NCBI RefSeq assembly: GCF_025836975.1 | Contig: NZ_CP107548.1 | Location: forward strand, 3,038,001-3,102,000 | DNA from: Pollutimonas sp. M17 | GTDB lineage: Bacteria; Pseudomonadota; Gammaproteobacteria; Burkholderiales; Burkholderiaceae_B | Direction: 5' to 3' | Length of the DNA stretch: 64,000 nt | Part shown: positions 18,402 to 26,337 of the stretch, piece by piece | Position numbering within the stretch: position 1 is the first letter of the stretch | How the letters are laid out: every line of letters starts with the position of its first letter | Notes under the pieces: model-generated | The model's database searches: none | Told to the model about the DNA's origin: nothing | The model's input: the letters and a program-made list of their open reading frames with translations, nothing else | Translations under genes and position numbers: made by a program

Positions 18402-19757
18402 CTAAAGCGGAGCGGATGCCGCCGGCGCGGCCGGCGGCCGCAAGGCCACGGCCGCATAGCACGCGTACGACAAAGCGTACATGATGCTGGTCGCCAGCAT
18501 GATGCCGGACGGCCCCATGTGCGGAGCCAGCAGCGGATTCATGACGGCCTTGATGGCAAAGTTGGCCACCGCGATGGCGGCCATGATGCGATAGCGATTC
18601 TGGCTGGCCAGCAGTTGCACCAATATCAGAACCCCGAAATAAAAAGGCAGCTGCAGCAGGCCCCAGCGCAGCACCTGCGCCACGGCCTCGGTATTTTGCG
18701 CCGTGAATGCCCCACGCTCGAACAGCAGCGCCACGCCCCAGGGGGCCAGCACCCAGCCCGCCAAGGTGACCAGCGCACCCGCCGCCACCATCAGCACCGA
18801 CCATTTCAGCGCGGTGGAGCGCGCCCTGGCCCGGTCTCCGCGGCTGTGGATGTCGGCCAGGACCGGCAAGGCCGCTCGCCCCACCGAAGCCGCGCCCACC
18901 CCCAGAAGCAGGGACAGCAAACGGCTGGCGTAGCCCAGCGTCGCGTTGGCATTGCTGCCCAGATTGGCCGCGGTGTACTGGTCGATAGGCCCCACGAAGC
19001 TCATGGCCACCTGCCCCACCAGCATGATGCCTGCCGCCTTGACCAGCTCCGGCCAGTGCGGCGAAGCCAGGCTCAGGCGCGGCCGCCCCCACATGCCGTC
19101 CGCCCTGGCCGCCAGCCAGAGCAGCCATGCCGACTGGATCAGGTAGCCGACCAGCGTTCCCCATAATAAAGGCCCTATGTCGTCCACCGTGGCGGCCAAA
19201 AGGACCCAGATCAATATGACCACCGCCGGCACGCTGTCCAGCAGGGTATTGATGTGCCGCTCGTGCGCGCGCAGCCGCGCGGCGCTGATGCCGGTCATCA
19301 GGGTCAGCAGGGCCGCCGGCGCGAAGGCCAGGGTCAGCTCCCTGCTCATCCGGCCGGCATCGGGCGACAGCCTCCGCCCCGCCAGGTCGAGCACCCAGGG
19401 CCAGGCCACATAAATGGCGACGGCCAGCACCGTGCCCGCCGCAATGATCCAGCCCTGGAGTTCGCCCAGGAAGCGTGCCCGGCCGGCGCGCGCTTCGCGG
19501 CGTGTGCGCACCAGCACCGGGATCAGCACGACCGAGAGCGCGCCCACGATGGTGATCGGCAGCCAGTTCGCCATGGTCATGGTGAACTGGTAGGCATCCA
19601 CCGCGGCGCTGATGCCGTAGCGGTAGGCCACCGCCATTTCCTTGAACGCGCCCGCCGCCTTGCCCAGCAAGAGGAAAAAGGCCACGCGCATCGCACCCTG
19701 TGCAATGCGCTTGTGATCGGAGTGCAGACTGGAAAGCCGCCGCGCCAGGGTTTTCAA
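18402..19757 (-). CDS. MurJ/MVF-type polysaccharide flippase
   Basis: A hydrophobic protein of about 451 residues with some 12-14 predicted membrane segments, MurJ/MVF type: GKAAGAFKEMAVAYRYGIS near the N terminus, then ALSVVLIPVLVRTR and PLLAPHMGPSGIMLATS. Its place in a glycan operon, after the UDP-sugar genes and before transferases, argues that it flips the finished lipid-linked oligosaccharide and not lipid II. The start is uncertain: the TTG just after the epimerase stop is shown; an ATG 22 codons later is preceded by CAGGGTG. No Wzx, Wzy or Wzz homologue is visible in the operon. Confidence 0.85.
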   Translation of the reverse strand: MKTLARRLSSLHSDHKRIAQGAMRVAFFLLLGKAAGAFKEMAVAYRYGISAAVDAYQFTMTMANWLPITIVGALSVVLIPVLVRTRREARAGRARFLGELQGWIIAAGTVLAVAIYVAWPWVLDLAGRRLSPDAGRMSRELTLAFAPAALLTLMTGISAARLRAHERHINTLLDSVPAVVILIWVLLAATVDDIGPLLWGTLVGYLIQSAWLLWLAARADGMWGRPRLSLASPHWPELVKAAGIMLVGQVAMSFVGPIDQYTAANLGSNANATLGYASRLLSLLLGVGAASVGRAALPVLADIHSRGDRARARSTALKWSVLMVAAGALVTLAGWVLAPWGVALLFERGAFTAQNTEAVAQVLRWGLLQLPFYFGVLILVQLLASQNRYRIMAAIAVANFAIKAVMNPLLAPHMGPSGIMLATSIMYALSYACYAAVALRPPAAPAASAPL

Positions 19758-19758
19758 A

Positions 19759-20784
19759 TCAACGCAAGAATTGCGTATACCAGGGCATGGACACCTCGAG
19801 CCCCTGCACGATGTTGTGCATGGGCTCGTACCCCAGCAATTGCCTGGCCTTGCTGATGTCCGCCTGGGAATGCCGCACGTCGCCCGCGCGGAAGTCGGCA
19901 TAGACCGGCTGCTTGTCGTACGCAATGCCGTTGTTGCCCAGGGCCTGGGCCAGGTAGTTGAAGAGCTCGTTCAGGCTGGTACGGGCGTTATAGGCCACGT
20001 TGTACACCTGGTTCACACCGTCCGGCTGGGCCAGCGCCGCCAGGATGTTGGCCTGGACCACATTATCGATGAAGCAGAAGTCGCGGCTGGTTTCGCCATC
20101 GCCGTTCACCGTCACGTCTTCGCCGCGTATCATGGCGGCGATCCACTTGGGGATCACGGCGGCATAGGCGCCATTGGGATCCTGGCGCTTGCCGAAGACA
20201 TTGAAGTAGCGCAGCCCGATGCTGCCGAAGCCGTAGGCGCGCGCAAACACGTCGGCATACAGTTCGTTGACGTATTTGGTGACGGCGTAGGGCGACAGCG
20301 GCCGTCCTATGCGGTCCTCGACCTTGGGAAGGGCCTCGTGGTCGCCGTAAGTGGAGCTGGACGCCGCATACACGAAGGATTGCACCTGCTCATCGCGCGC
20401 GGCGACCAGCATGTTCAGGAAACCGTCGATATTCACGCCGTTGGTGGTGATCGGGTCCTTCAGCGAACGAGGCACGGAACCCAGCGCCGCCTGATGCAGG
20501 ACGTAGTCCACGCCCGAGGCCGCCTTGCGGCAGGTGTCCAGATCGCGGATGTCGCCTTCGTGGAAAGTGAAGTTGGCCCACTGGGCCGGCTCGACCGTTT
20601 TCCGGACCTCGTCCAGATTGTATTGATGCCCGGTCGCGAAATTATCCAGCCCCACCACCTTCTGGCCCATGAGCAGCAAGGTTTCCAGAAGGTTGGAACC
20701 GATGAAGCCGGCGCAACCCGTGATCAGCCACGTCTTGGGCTGGGACTGCAAACTGGCCGTTACTTCCTGATAGCGTGTAGTCAT
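19759..20784 (-). CDS. wbpP: UDP-N-acetylglucosamine 4-epimerase (WbpP/TviC-like)
   Basis: A 341-residue extended short-chain dehydrogenase. It has the NAD motif [14 protein letters not shown], the DIRD motif, catalytic Ser in AASSSTYGD and YxxxK in [12 protein letters not shown]. WbpP/TviC enzymes interconvert UDP-GlcNAc/UDP-GalNAc or their uronic acids. The gene directly follows the UDP-sugar dehydrogenase, the same pair as vipA-vipB (tviB-tviC) of Vi antigen and wbpO-wbpP of Pseudomonas O6, so the product of the pair is probably UDP-GalNAcA. The ATG has a strong GGAAGGGGGA ribosome site. The epimerase stop touches the start region of the flippase gene. Confidence 0.93.
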   Translation of the reverse strand: MTTRYQEVTASLQSQPKTWLITGCAGFIGSNLLETLLLMGQKVVGLDNFATGHQYNLDEVRKTVEPAQWANFTFHEGDIRDLDTCRKAASGVDYVLHQAALGSVPRSLKDPITTNGVNIDGFLNMLVAARDEQVQSFVYAASSSTYGDHEALPKVEDRIGRPLSPYAVTKYVNELYADVFARAYGFGSIGLRYFNVFGKRQDPNGAYAAVIPKWIAAMIRGEDVTVNGDGETSRDFCFIDNVVQANILAALAQPDGVNQVYNVAYNARTSLNELFNYLAQALGNNGIAYDKQPVYADFRAGDVRHSQADISKARQLLGYEPMHNIVQGLEVSMPWYTQFLR

Positions 20785-20797
20785 AAATCCCCCTTCC

Positions 20798-22072
20798 TTA
20801 CAGCCGCAGATCGGACTCGTGGGCGTCCAGCACGTACTTCAGGTCGTACAGCACATGCTCGGGCTTGCCCAGGGCGCGTATGGCCTGGCACCCCATGGCC
20901 ACGAACTGTTCATGCGACACCGCCAAAATAATGCCGTCGTAGGAGCCGGCTTGCGGGCTATCGATAGGCGTGATGCCGTACTCATGCATGGCTTCGCCGG
21001 CATCCACCCACGGATCGTAGACATCGACGTCGATGTTGTATTCGCCCAGCTCGCGCACGATGTCCACGACACGGGTATTGCGCAGGTCGGGGCAGTTTTC
21101 CTTGAAGGTCAGGCCCATGACCAGCACCTTGGACCCCTGCACCTGTATGCGCCGTTTTGTCATCGTCTTGACCAGCTGCGATACGACATAGCCGCCCATG
21201 GAGTCGTTCAGCCGCCGGCCCGCCAGGATGATCTCCGGGTGATAGCCGATGGCTTGCGCCTTGTGGGTCAGGTAATAGGGATCCACGCCTATGCAGTGGC
21301 CGCCGACCAGGCCGGGGCGGAAGGGCAGGAAATTCCATTTGGTGCCGGCTGCCTCGAGCACGGCCTGGGTGTCGATGTCCATCTTGTTGAAGATGAGCGC
21401 CAGCTCGTTGATCAGCGCGATGTTCACGTCCCGCTGGGTGTTCTCGATGACCTTGGCCGCCTCGGCCACGCGTATCGACGGCGCCTTGTGCGTGCCGGCC
21501 ACGATGATCTGGCCGTACAGCTCGTCGATCAGGTCGGCCACTTCCGGCGTGGAGCCCGACGTGACTTTCTTGATGGTGGACACACGGTGCGACTTGTCGC
21601 CCGGATTGATGCGCTCGGGACTGTAGCCGGCGAAGAAATCCTCATTGAAACGCAGGCCCGAAACACGCTCGAGGACCGGCACGCAGACTTCCTCGGTCGC
21701 ACCCGGATAGACGGTCGATTCGTAGATCACGATATCGCCGCGCTTGAGCACCTTGCCTATGGTCTCGCTGGCGCGTATCAGGGGCGTCAGGTCGGGCTGC
21801 TTGTATTCGTCGATGGGGGTCGGCACGGTCACGATGAACACATTGGCCTGCGCCAGGTGCTCGGCTTCGTGGGTGAATTGCAGTTGGCCGGCCTCGGCCA
21901 GCTCTTTGGACTCCACCTCGAGCGTGTGGTCGCGGCCTTCCTTCAGCTCTGCAATGCGGCGCGCATTGATATCGAAGCCCAACACCGACCGCTTCTTGCC
22001 GAACTCGACTGCCAGAGGCAGGCCAACGTAGCCCAAACCGACTACCGCAAGTTTCACATCTTGAATTTGCAA
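20798..22072 (-). CDS. wbpO: UDP-N-acetylhexosamine 6-dehydrogenase (WbpO/TviB-like)
   Basis: A 424-residue NAD-dependent enzyme of the UDP-glucose/UDP-ManNAc dehydrogenase family. The Rossmann motif [12 protein letters not shown] is near the N terminus, [11 protein letters not shown] and the [17 protein letters not shown] stretch are mid-protein, and the catalytic Cys is in [13 protein letters not shown]. It oxidises C6 of UDP-GlcNAc or UDP-GalNAc to the uronic acid. The start codon is TTG, chosen because GGGAG lies seven bases upstream; a GTG five codons later would also begin cleanly. With the adjacent epimerase it supplies UDP-GalNAcA for the operon's transferases. Confidence 0.94.
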   Translation of the reverse strand: MQIQDVKLAVVGLGYVGLPLAVEFGKKRSVLGFDINARRIAELKEGRDHTLEVESKELAEAGQLQFTHEAEHLAQANVFIVTVPTPIDEYKQPDLTPLIRASETIGKVLKRGDIVIYESTVYPGATEEVCVPVLERVSGLRFNEDFFAGYSPERINPGDKSHRVSTIKKVTSGSTPEVADLIDELYGQIIVAGTHKAPSIRVAEAAKVIENTQRDVNIALINELALIFNKMDIDTQAVLEAAGTKWNFLPFRPGLVGGHCIGVDPYYLTHKAQAIGYHPEIILAGRRLNDSMGGYVVSQLVKTMTKRRIQVQGSKVLVMGLTFKENCPDLRNTRVVDIVRELGEYNIDVDVYDPWVDAGEAMHEYGITPIDSPQAGSYDGIILAVSHEQFVAMGCQAIRALGKPEHVLYDLKYVLDAHESDLRL

Positions 22073-22127
22073 GTTGAATCTCCCACGCTGCGCGTTAAAA
22101 AAGAAGAAAGTAATTTATGGGCCGGCA

Positions 22128-23267
22128 CTACTTGCGACGATTATCGCGCCCGAGCGAAGGCAATAACAACCACGCGGGGCGCCGCCACGAAACCAGGCGG
22201 GAATACAGCCACAGGTAGACCAGGGAAAAAACCAGCAGGCTGATGCACAGGGCCCAGGCATTGTCCCACCAGATCGTCGCGGGCACGAGGCCGATCAGGG
22301 CCAGCACCCACAAGTAGGGCGAAGTCATGGCATTGCACAGGGCCGGCACCGAATGACGCCGGTCGCGGCTGAACGTGGCCCGGACCAGGCGCCGGAAAAC
22401 CAACTGGTGCAGGTGCAGCGCATCGGGCTGGTCGACGGGCGTGCCGCGCTTGAAACGGCGGCGCCAGATTGAAAACAGGGTTTCGAAGACCGGGTAGAAC
22501 AGCACGGCCAGCGCATAGAAAGGCGAAACGCTGGGGTTGCGCACCACAAGCTGGACCGCCAGTTCGGCCAGCATGAAGCCCAGGAAATAGGCTCCGCCAT
22601 CGCCCAGGAAGACGCGGCCGAAAGGAAAATTCCAGACCAGAAAGCCTAGGGTGGCCGACGCCAGCGCGGCGGAAATCAGGAAGATGGGAATATCCTGCAC
22701 TTGCAGGGCGACCAGCGCCAGCGACAAGGCCATCAGGGTTGCGATCATGCCCGCCAGCCCGTTCATGCCGTCGACGATGTTCAAGGCATGCGTGCAGCCC
22801 CCCACCGCGATCATGGTGAACAGCAAGGACACCGGCCAGAATGAAAGTATCCAGTCGGCCCAGGACAGGCCCACGCGCGAAACGCCGCCCAATAGCCACC
22901 AGGCAATGGCGGCGGATGCAAAAGCCGCCAACAGGCGCTTTCCGGAACCGACGTCCTTGGTGATGTCTTCCAGCAGGCCCGCCACGAACACCGGCATCGC
23001 CGCGATGAACAACACCGGCCACAGCCAGGTCAGCGTCATATTGCTGGGGCCCAGCACAAGCAGGCCCGCCAGGCTGCCGGCCAGCACGGCCAGCCCGCCG
23101 ACACGCGGAGCGGCGCGCGAGTGGGTGGCTTGCGGCTTGTTCATGTCGGAATCGCCGGTGAACATCCCGTGCCAGCGTTCGGAGGCGACAATCAGTCCGC
23201 CCACCATGAACGCCACGATACAGATGTAGAACCAGGTGAACGATTCCCAGGCTTGAGGAGAAATCAC
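22128..23267 (-). CDS. undecaprenyl-phosphate sugar-1-phosphate transferase (WecA/WbpL-like)
   Basis: A 379-residue integral membrane protein of the MraY/WecA family with about 10-11 membrane segments. Characteristic loops are RAAPRVGGLAV near residue 52, HALNIVDGMNGLAG near 160 (the NxxNxxDG motif), FLGDGGAYFLGF (Mg/nucleotide site) and DALHLHQLVFRR in place of the usual HIHH. It should start the glycan by moving a HexNAc-1-phosphate onto undecaprenyl phosphate. The start is a GTG with AGGG upstream. It is the first gene of the eight-gene glycan operon; a small-RNA unit that ends in a terminator lies just upstream. Confidence 0.92.
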   Translation of the reverse strand: MISPQAWESFTWFYICIVAFMVGGLIVASERWHGMFTGDSDMNKPQATHSRAAPRVGGLAVLAGSLAGLLVLGPSNMTLTWLWPVLFIAAMPVFVAGLLEDITKDVGSGKRLLAAFASAAIAWWLLGGVSRVGLSWADWILSFWPVSLLFTMIAVGGCTHALNIVDGMNGLAGMIATLMALSLALVALQVQDIPIFLISAALASATLGFLVWNFPFGRVFLGDGGAYFLGFMLAELAVQLVVRNPSVSPFYALAVLFYPVFETLFSIWRRRFKRGTPVDQPDALHLHQLVFRRLVRATFSRDRRHSVPALCNAMTSPYLWVLALIGLVPATIWWDNAWALCISLLVFSLVYLWLYSRLVSWRRPAWLLLPSLGRDNRRK

Positions 23268-23304
23268 GAAATCCCTATTGACGGTGGAAACTACAACATT
23301 ATCG

Positions 23305-23318
23305 GGCCAATTTGTAAC
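23305..23318. repeat. left arm of 14-bp inverted repeat flanking the small-RNA unit
   Basis: GGCCAATTTGTAAC here is the exact reverse complement of GTTACAAATTGGCC at 23721-23734. Allowing a one-base gap the match runs on for another four bases (AGAC). The arms bracket about 400 bases holding the whole promoter-RNA-terminator unit. No target-site duplication is seen outside the arms. Confidence 0.85.
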
Positions 23319-23330
23319 CAGACACTGGTT
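23316..23330. promoter_or_regulatory. dyad upstream of the glycan operon
   Basis: AACCAG, ACA, CTGGTT: a perfect 6-bp inverted repeat 49-63 bases upstream of the first glycan gene and downstream of the small-RNA terminator. It partly overlaps the left flanking repeat. It may be an operator for the operon or a leader hairpin. Confidence 0.4.
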
Positions 23331-23410
23331 TTGCTCGTAACAGCTGCAACAAGAAATATAAGCATGATCCCGCGATCCTGCCTATCCGCCATGTGGCACA
23401 CACGAAAAAA

Positions 23411-23446
23411 CATAAAAAAAAGCCCGAGATCGTGAGATCTCGGGCT
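23411..23446 (-). terminator. intrinsic terminator of the small RNA
   Basis: On the minus strand an 11-bp perfect stem (AGCCCGAGATC with GATCTCGGGCT, arms 23436-23446 and 23421-23431, loop of four) is followed at once by eight T. This is a textbook rho-independent terminator. It lies about 150 bases downstream of a strong promoter and 144 bases before the glycan operon, so it ends a short transcript and could also act as an attenuator for the operon. Confidence 0.93.
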
Positions 23447-23564
23447 AAATCCACCAAAGGAGGAGGGTGGAGGAGACAACCTTGGCATGTCGGGCTGCTA
23501 AAGCACTGGGCTTGAGACCGGGTGATTGGGGTTTTCCCTCTGCAATCACGTTTCGACATCCGAT
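23414..23564 (-). ncRNA. candidate structured small RNA displaying an anti-Shine-Dalgarno loop
   Basis: A predicted transcript of about 150 nt, from a start near 23564 to the T-tract. Pairings visible by eye: a closing stem of 23554-23559 with 23487-23492; inside it a 7-bp hairpin, 23543-23549 with 23522-23528, whose inner part adds GGG/CCC; then a 5-bp hairpin CCACC/GGTGG (23466-23470 with 23451-23455) whose 10-nt loop is CUCCUCCUUU; then the terminator stem. The loop contains CCUCCUUU, identical to the anti-SD tail of 16S rRNA, and a second CUCCUCC lies just 5' of that hairpin. Such CU-rich loops occur in anti-SD small RNAs; from memory, Rfam lists a betaproteobacterial toxic small RNA of this kind, but I could not check membership. 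No convincing peptide is encoded. Confidence 0.8.
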
Positions 23565-23570
23565 AACTAA

Positions 23571-23599
23571 AGTATATAGCGTTTTTTTGTGCGATGCAA
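23571..23599 (-). promoter_or_regulatory. strong sigma-70 promoter of the small RNA
   Basis: On the minus strand TTGCAT (23594-23599) and TATACT (23571-23576) are separated by exactly 17 bases. The DNA upstream is A/T-rich with runs of T and A (23600-23640), resembling an UP element. The predicted start is an A near 23564. Confidence 0.88.
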
Positions 23600-23685
23600 G
23601 ATAAAAATGCGGAAAAACTGTAAATCGCTACTTTGTGGCTTTTTTCATACTATGCCACAGCTGAAACCCGGAAGGAGTAATTAAG

Positions 23686-23707
23686 TGTTAACCCTTTGTT
23701 AACCCTT
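23686..23707. repeat. two abutting 11-bp direct repeats upstream of the small-RNA promoter
   Basis: TGTTAACCCTT occurs twice with no gap (23686-23696 and 23697-23707). Each copy holds the self-complementary GTTAAC. A spacing of 11 bp puts the copies on the same face of the helix, as in co-operative protein-binding sites. They lie about 120-145 bases upstream of the predicted transcript start. Confidence 0.65.
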
Positions 23708-23720
23708 GCCCTCGCAGTCT

Positions 23721-23734
23721 GTTACAAATTGGCC
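23721..23734. repeat. right arm of 14-bp inverted repeat flanking the small-RNA unit
   Basis: GTTACAAATTGGCC, exact reverse complement of 23305-23318. It ends five bases before the stop codon of coq7. The 14-bp identity at about 400-base separation is very unlikely by chance. Confidence 0.85.
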
Positions 23735-23738
23735 AGCC

Positions 23739-24428
23739 CTAGAGCCGATAGGCGGTGGTCGTCATCACTTTGGACATTGCCTTCATGGCCAGCTGGACGG
23801 GCTTGGGCAATTTATGGGCACCGTGCGTCTCGGCCGTATTGCGGTGGCTGATCTCGTCGTCGCGCATCTGCGTAACGATGTCGCGTGAACGCGTATCCGC
23901 GGCAGGCAGGTCGCTCAAATGCCGATCCAGATGCTGCTCGACCTGCTTTTCCGTCTCGGCCATGAAGCCCAGGTTCTTGCCTACGCCCGCCCGGCTGGCC
24001 AGCACGCCCAGCGAAAACGAGCCCGCATACCAGAGCGGGTTCAACAGGCTGGGACGGCTTTGGAGCTCGTGCAGGCGATCGCGGCACCACACAAGATGGT
24101 CCACCTCCTCCGCAGCCGCCCGATGCAGGACTTGGCGGATTGATGCATCGCGGCAAAACAGGGCCTGCCCACGATACAGGGCCTGCGCGCATATTTCACC
24201 CACATGGTTTACCCGCATCAGGCCGGCCGCGTGTTTCTGCTCGGCCTGCGACAAAGCAGCCGACTCGTCGGCCGACAGCGGCGGCTTGCCGGCGGGGTTG
24301 GGCCGCCCTGCATGAACCGAGCCATCCAGCACCTGAACAGCGCGCCCCAGTTCGGAGAAAATCCGGTCCAGCACGCTCATGCGGCGCGAAAAACCCGAAG
24401 GGGTCGGCAATGTGCTTGGCTTGTCCAT
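23739..24428 (-). CDS. coq7: ubiquinone biosynthesis hydroxylase Coq7
   Basis: A 229-residue membrane-associated diiron hydroxylase for 2-polyprenyl-3-methyl-6-methoxy-1,4-benzoquinol, the step before the last methylation in ubiquinone synthesis. The four-helix ferritin-like core carries diiron ligands in RVNHVGEICAQALY (Glu), AAEEVDHLVW (Glu and His), ETEKQVEQHLDRHL (Glu) and RDDEISHRNTAE (Glu and His). The N-terminal ~60 residues are a variable lead. It is separated from the oxidase operon by a short gap on the same strand. Its stop lies five bases from the right flanking repeat of the small-RNA unit. Confidence 0.96.
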   Translation of the reverse strand: MDKPSTLPTPSGFSRRMSVLDRIFSELGRAVQVLDGSVHAGRPNPAGKPPLSADESAALSQAEQKHAAGLMRVNHVGEICAQALYRGQALFCRDASIRQVLHRAAAEEVDHLVWCRDRLHELQSRPSLLNPLWYAGSFSLGVLASRAGVGKNLGFMAETEKQVEQHLDRHLSDLPAADTRSRDIVTQMRDDEISHRNTAETHGAHKLPKPVQLAMKAMSKVMTTTAYRL

Positions 24429-24453
24429 CGTCTTCTATCGTGCTCCATATGAA

Positions 24454-25047
24454 TTACTGCTGCAAGAATCGCCGGATGCGGCGGCGTTCGGCCAACAGCC
24501 ACGCCACGGGCACCAGCACCGCAACGGCCACCAGCCCCCTGCCCGCGATTTCCTGGTCGCCCAGCAAATAAAAATTGCAGAGCCGCTGCGGGTTGTCCTG
24601 ATACAGCAATCCGGCAATGGCCGTCATCCAGGAAAAATTCCCCAGGAAAAACAGGATTATGACGCTATTGGCCCGGCGCAAGGAATCGCACAGCGCCATC
24701 CCCGCAATAAACAGGCCCAGGTATTTCAGGCCATTAGCCGGCGCCGAGACCAGAACCTGGTCCAACGACCTGGGTATCATCCAGTACGCCGCGACAAAAC
24801 TGCACAGCAGCAGGCCGGCTATGCCGTACTCATTATATTTCGCATAATGCGCGCGCAAGCCGGAAACCCGGATGGCCGCTCCGACGCGGCCGGCAGCAAC
24901 AGCGCAGGCGGCCAGAATGCCCGAAAGCAGAATGAGGGGAATGTGCAGCAGCATGTGCAGGCTCATGCTGCGCGTCAGGAGAGCCTCGAACGCGGCGGCA
25001 AGCAGCAAGGCCGCCGCGCTGAGCGCCGCCCAGTACCCGGCCTTCAT
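24454..25047 (-). CDS. six-TM membrane protein of the oxidase operon (function unknown)
   Basis: A 197-residue hydrophobic protein with about six membrane segments, roughly at residues 4-24, 31-52, 75-93, 108-124, 128-149 and 170-186. MLLHIPLILLSG near residue 32 recalls the CtaG/caa3 oxidase assembly family, which also has a His-containing helix there, but the resemblance is weak. It overlaps the SCO gene (ATGA, 25044-25047) and is the last gene of the cbb3-type oxidase operon, so a role in copper delivery or oxidase assembly is likely (inference). Confidence 0.75.
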   Translation of the reverse strand: MKAGYWAALSAAALLLAAAFEALLTRSMSLHMLLHIPLILLSGILAACAVAAGRVGAAIRVSGLRAHYAKYNEYGIAGLLLCSFVAAYWMIPRSLDQVLVSAPANGLKYLGLFIAGMALCDSLRRANSVIILFFLGNFSWMTAIAGLLYQDNPQRLCNFYLLGDQEIAGRGLVAVAVLVPVAWLLAERRRIRRFLQQ

Positions 25048-25673
25048 CGCGCCGCCCTTTCGCCCGTCACCCTGGCCGACACATCGTCCAGCAAGCCGGC
25101 GGCATCGCCGATATCCACGATGCGCGCCAGCCGCCCCTCGGGCGTCACGACATGGTAGGCGGCATTATGTTCATACTGGCCCAGGGGGGCCGGCACCACC
25201 ACGATGCCGAAGGCATCCAGCAGCGCCCTGCGTTGGTCCGCATCGGCCATGGCGGCAAACTGCCAGATGCCCGGGTCCGCCCGCATGCGGGCCGCGTACC
25301 GGGACAGGTCGCCAGGCGTATCGGCGGGGTCGAAACTAAGGCTGACGATGCGGACGCGGTCCGCCAGTCCGCGCTGCCGGATGGCCTCCTGAAGCTGCTG
25401 GAATTCGCCCCCCATGGCCAGGCAAATCGAGAAACACCGCGTATACATGAAGTTGACGACCGCCACGCGTCCATCGTTGCGCAGATCATCTTCAAGCGAA
25501 ACACGCTCGCCGGAACGGGTCAGCAGCGCCGCGTCGGGCAGCGCCCTGGGATGCCGCGCAATGTCGGCGCGCCGCGCCGCTTCGGTGGTCAGCGCGGTAA
25601 AGCCGTCGGTCTGGGCCCACAGGGCGCCGATGCCCAGCATCGCGACCACCAGCACGGCCAGAAGCAGTTTCAT
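25044..25673 (-). CDS. SCO1/SenC-family copper chaperone
   Basis: A 209-residue protein with an N-terminal hydrophobic segment (about 2-19) that is a membrane anchor or signal, then a thioredoxin-like fold. The copper-binding CxxxC is in YTRCFSIC and the distal His is in the AAYHVVTPEG segment. SCO proteins deliver copper or reduce cysteines during cytochrome oxidase assembly in the periplasm. It lies ten bases after the cytochrome c gene and overlaps the six-TM gene by four bases. cbb3 oxidases have only CuB, so here it probably serves the binuclear centre. Confidence 0.93.
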   Translation of the reverse strand: MKLLLAVLVVAMLGIGALWAQTDGFTALTTEAARRADIARHPRALPDAALLTRSGERVSLEDDLRNDGRVAVVNFMYTRCFSICLAMGGEFQQLQEAIRQRGLADRVRIVSLSFDPADTPGDLSRYAARMRADPGIWQFAAMADADQRRALLDAFGIVVVPAPLGQYEHNAAYHVVTPEGRLARIVDIGDAAGLLDDVSARVTGERAAR

Positions 25674-25683
25674 GCGGCGCCGC

Positions 25684-26280
25684 CTATTTCAGCGCCTCCA
25701 GCTCGGCATCGCCGTTCCAGGGCTGGGTATGAGCGGCCGTCGCCTCACGCTCGGCCTTGACCGTGGCCGCATCGACGGGCCCCGCCAAGTTGCCGAAGCT
25801 GCCGCGTATATGGCTGACCACCGCGGCGATCTGCGCGTCGTCCAGTTTGTCCTTGAACGTGGGCATCTGGCCGTTGTAATGCGTGCCGCCCACCGTCAGG
25901 TCGCCCGTAATGCCATGCAGGACGATCTGCACCGCCAGTGTGGCCTTGCCATTGACCCATTCCGAACCTGCCAATGGCGGGAATACGCCGGGCAGCCCCT
26001 GGCCGCCGGCCTGGTGACAGGCCAGGCATTGCGCGGTATAGATCTGGGCTCCATCCACCTTTCCGCCCGCTGCGCTCGCCGCCACCTTGAAATCCGCCGC
26101 CGTGCGGCGATCGCCGTAGGACGGCGGATTGGTCTGATGCGTGAAGCCGATGTAGCCGATGGCCCATGCAAAGATACCGGCAACGATGATGATGACCAGC
26201 CAGGGAATGGGCCGGTTGCCTTCATAAGGCTCCGGCATCTCCCGCTGCTGGGCTTCGATTTTCTTGGAAGTGTCTGACAT
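25684..26280 (-). CDS. membrane-anchored mono-haem cytochrome c
   Basis: About 198 residues: a charged N-terminal tail with PEPYEGNRPIPWLV, one membrane helix (about 27-47), then a class I cytochrome c domain with one haem site CLACH and an axial Met candidate in GQMPTF. The start shown is the ATG with GGAG eight bases upstream; a TTG four codons earlier is possible. Position after ccoN and ccoO suggests it stands in for CcoP, but true CcoP has two haems and a DUF4405-like N terminus. The NRPIPWL stretch does resemble the N-terminal segment of CcoP-like subunits. Confidence 0.92.
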   Translation of the reverse strand: MSDTSKKIEAQQREMPEPYEGNRPIPWLVIIIVAGIFAWAIGYIGFTHQTNPPSYGDRRTAADFKVAASAAGGKVDGAQIYTAQCLACHQAGGQGLPGVFPPLAGSEWVNGKATLAVQIVLHGITGDLTVGGTHYNGQMPTFKDKLDDAQIAAVVSHIRGSFGNLAGPVDAATVKAEREATAAHTQPWNGDAELEALK

Positions 26281-26337
26281 CCTGTTCTCCAACGACTCGT
26301 TCTGCGCCCCGGCCCTTTTACGCGGCCGGGATGGCGG

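Noticed and set aside
16658-18484. A 608-codon open frame on the + strand opposite the asnB-type and glycosyltransferase genes
   Set aside because: It is a high-GC antisense shadow: Gln/His/Arg-rich translation without any family motif, while the minus-strand genes have clear domains.
23291-23488. A 65-codon reading frame across the small-RNA terminator on the minus strand, as a leader peptide
   Set aside because: It reads through the terminator stem and T-tract, has no ribosome site and a Pro/Ser-rich composition that simply reflects the CU-rich loop. The RNA reading explains the sequence better.
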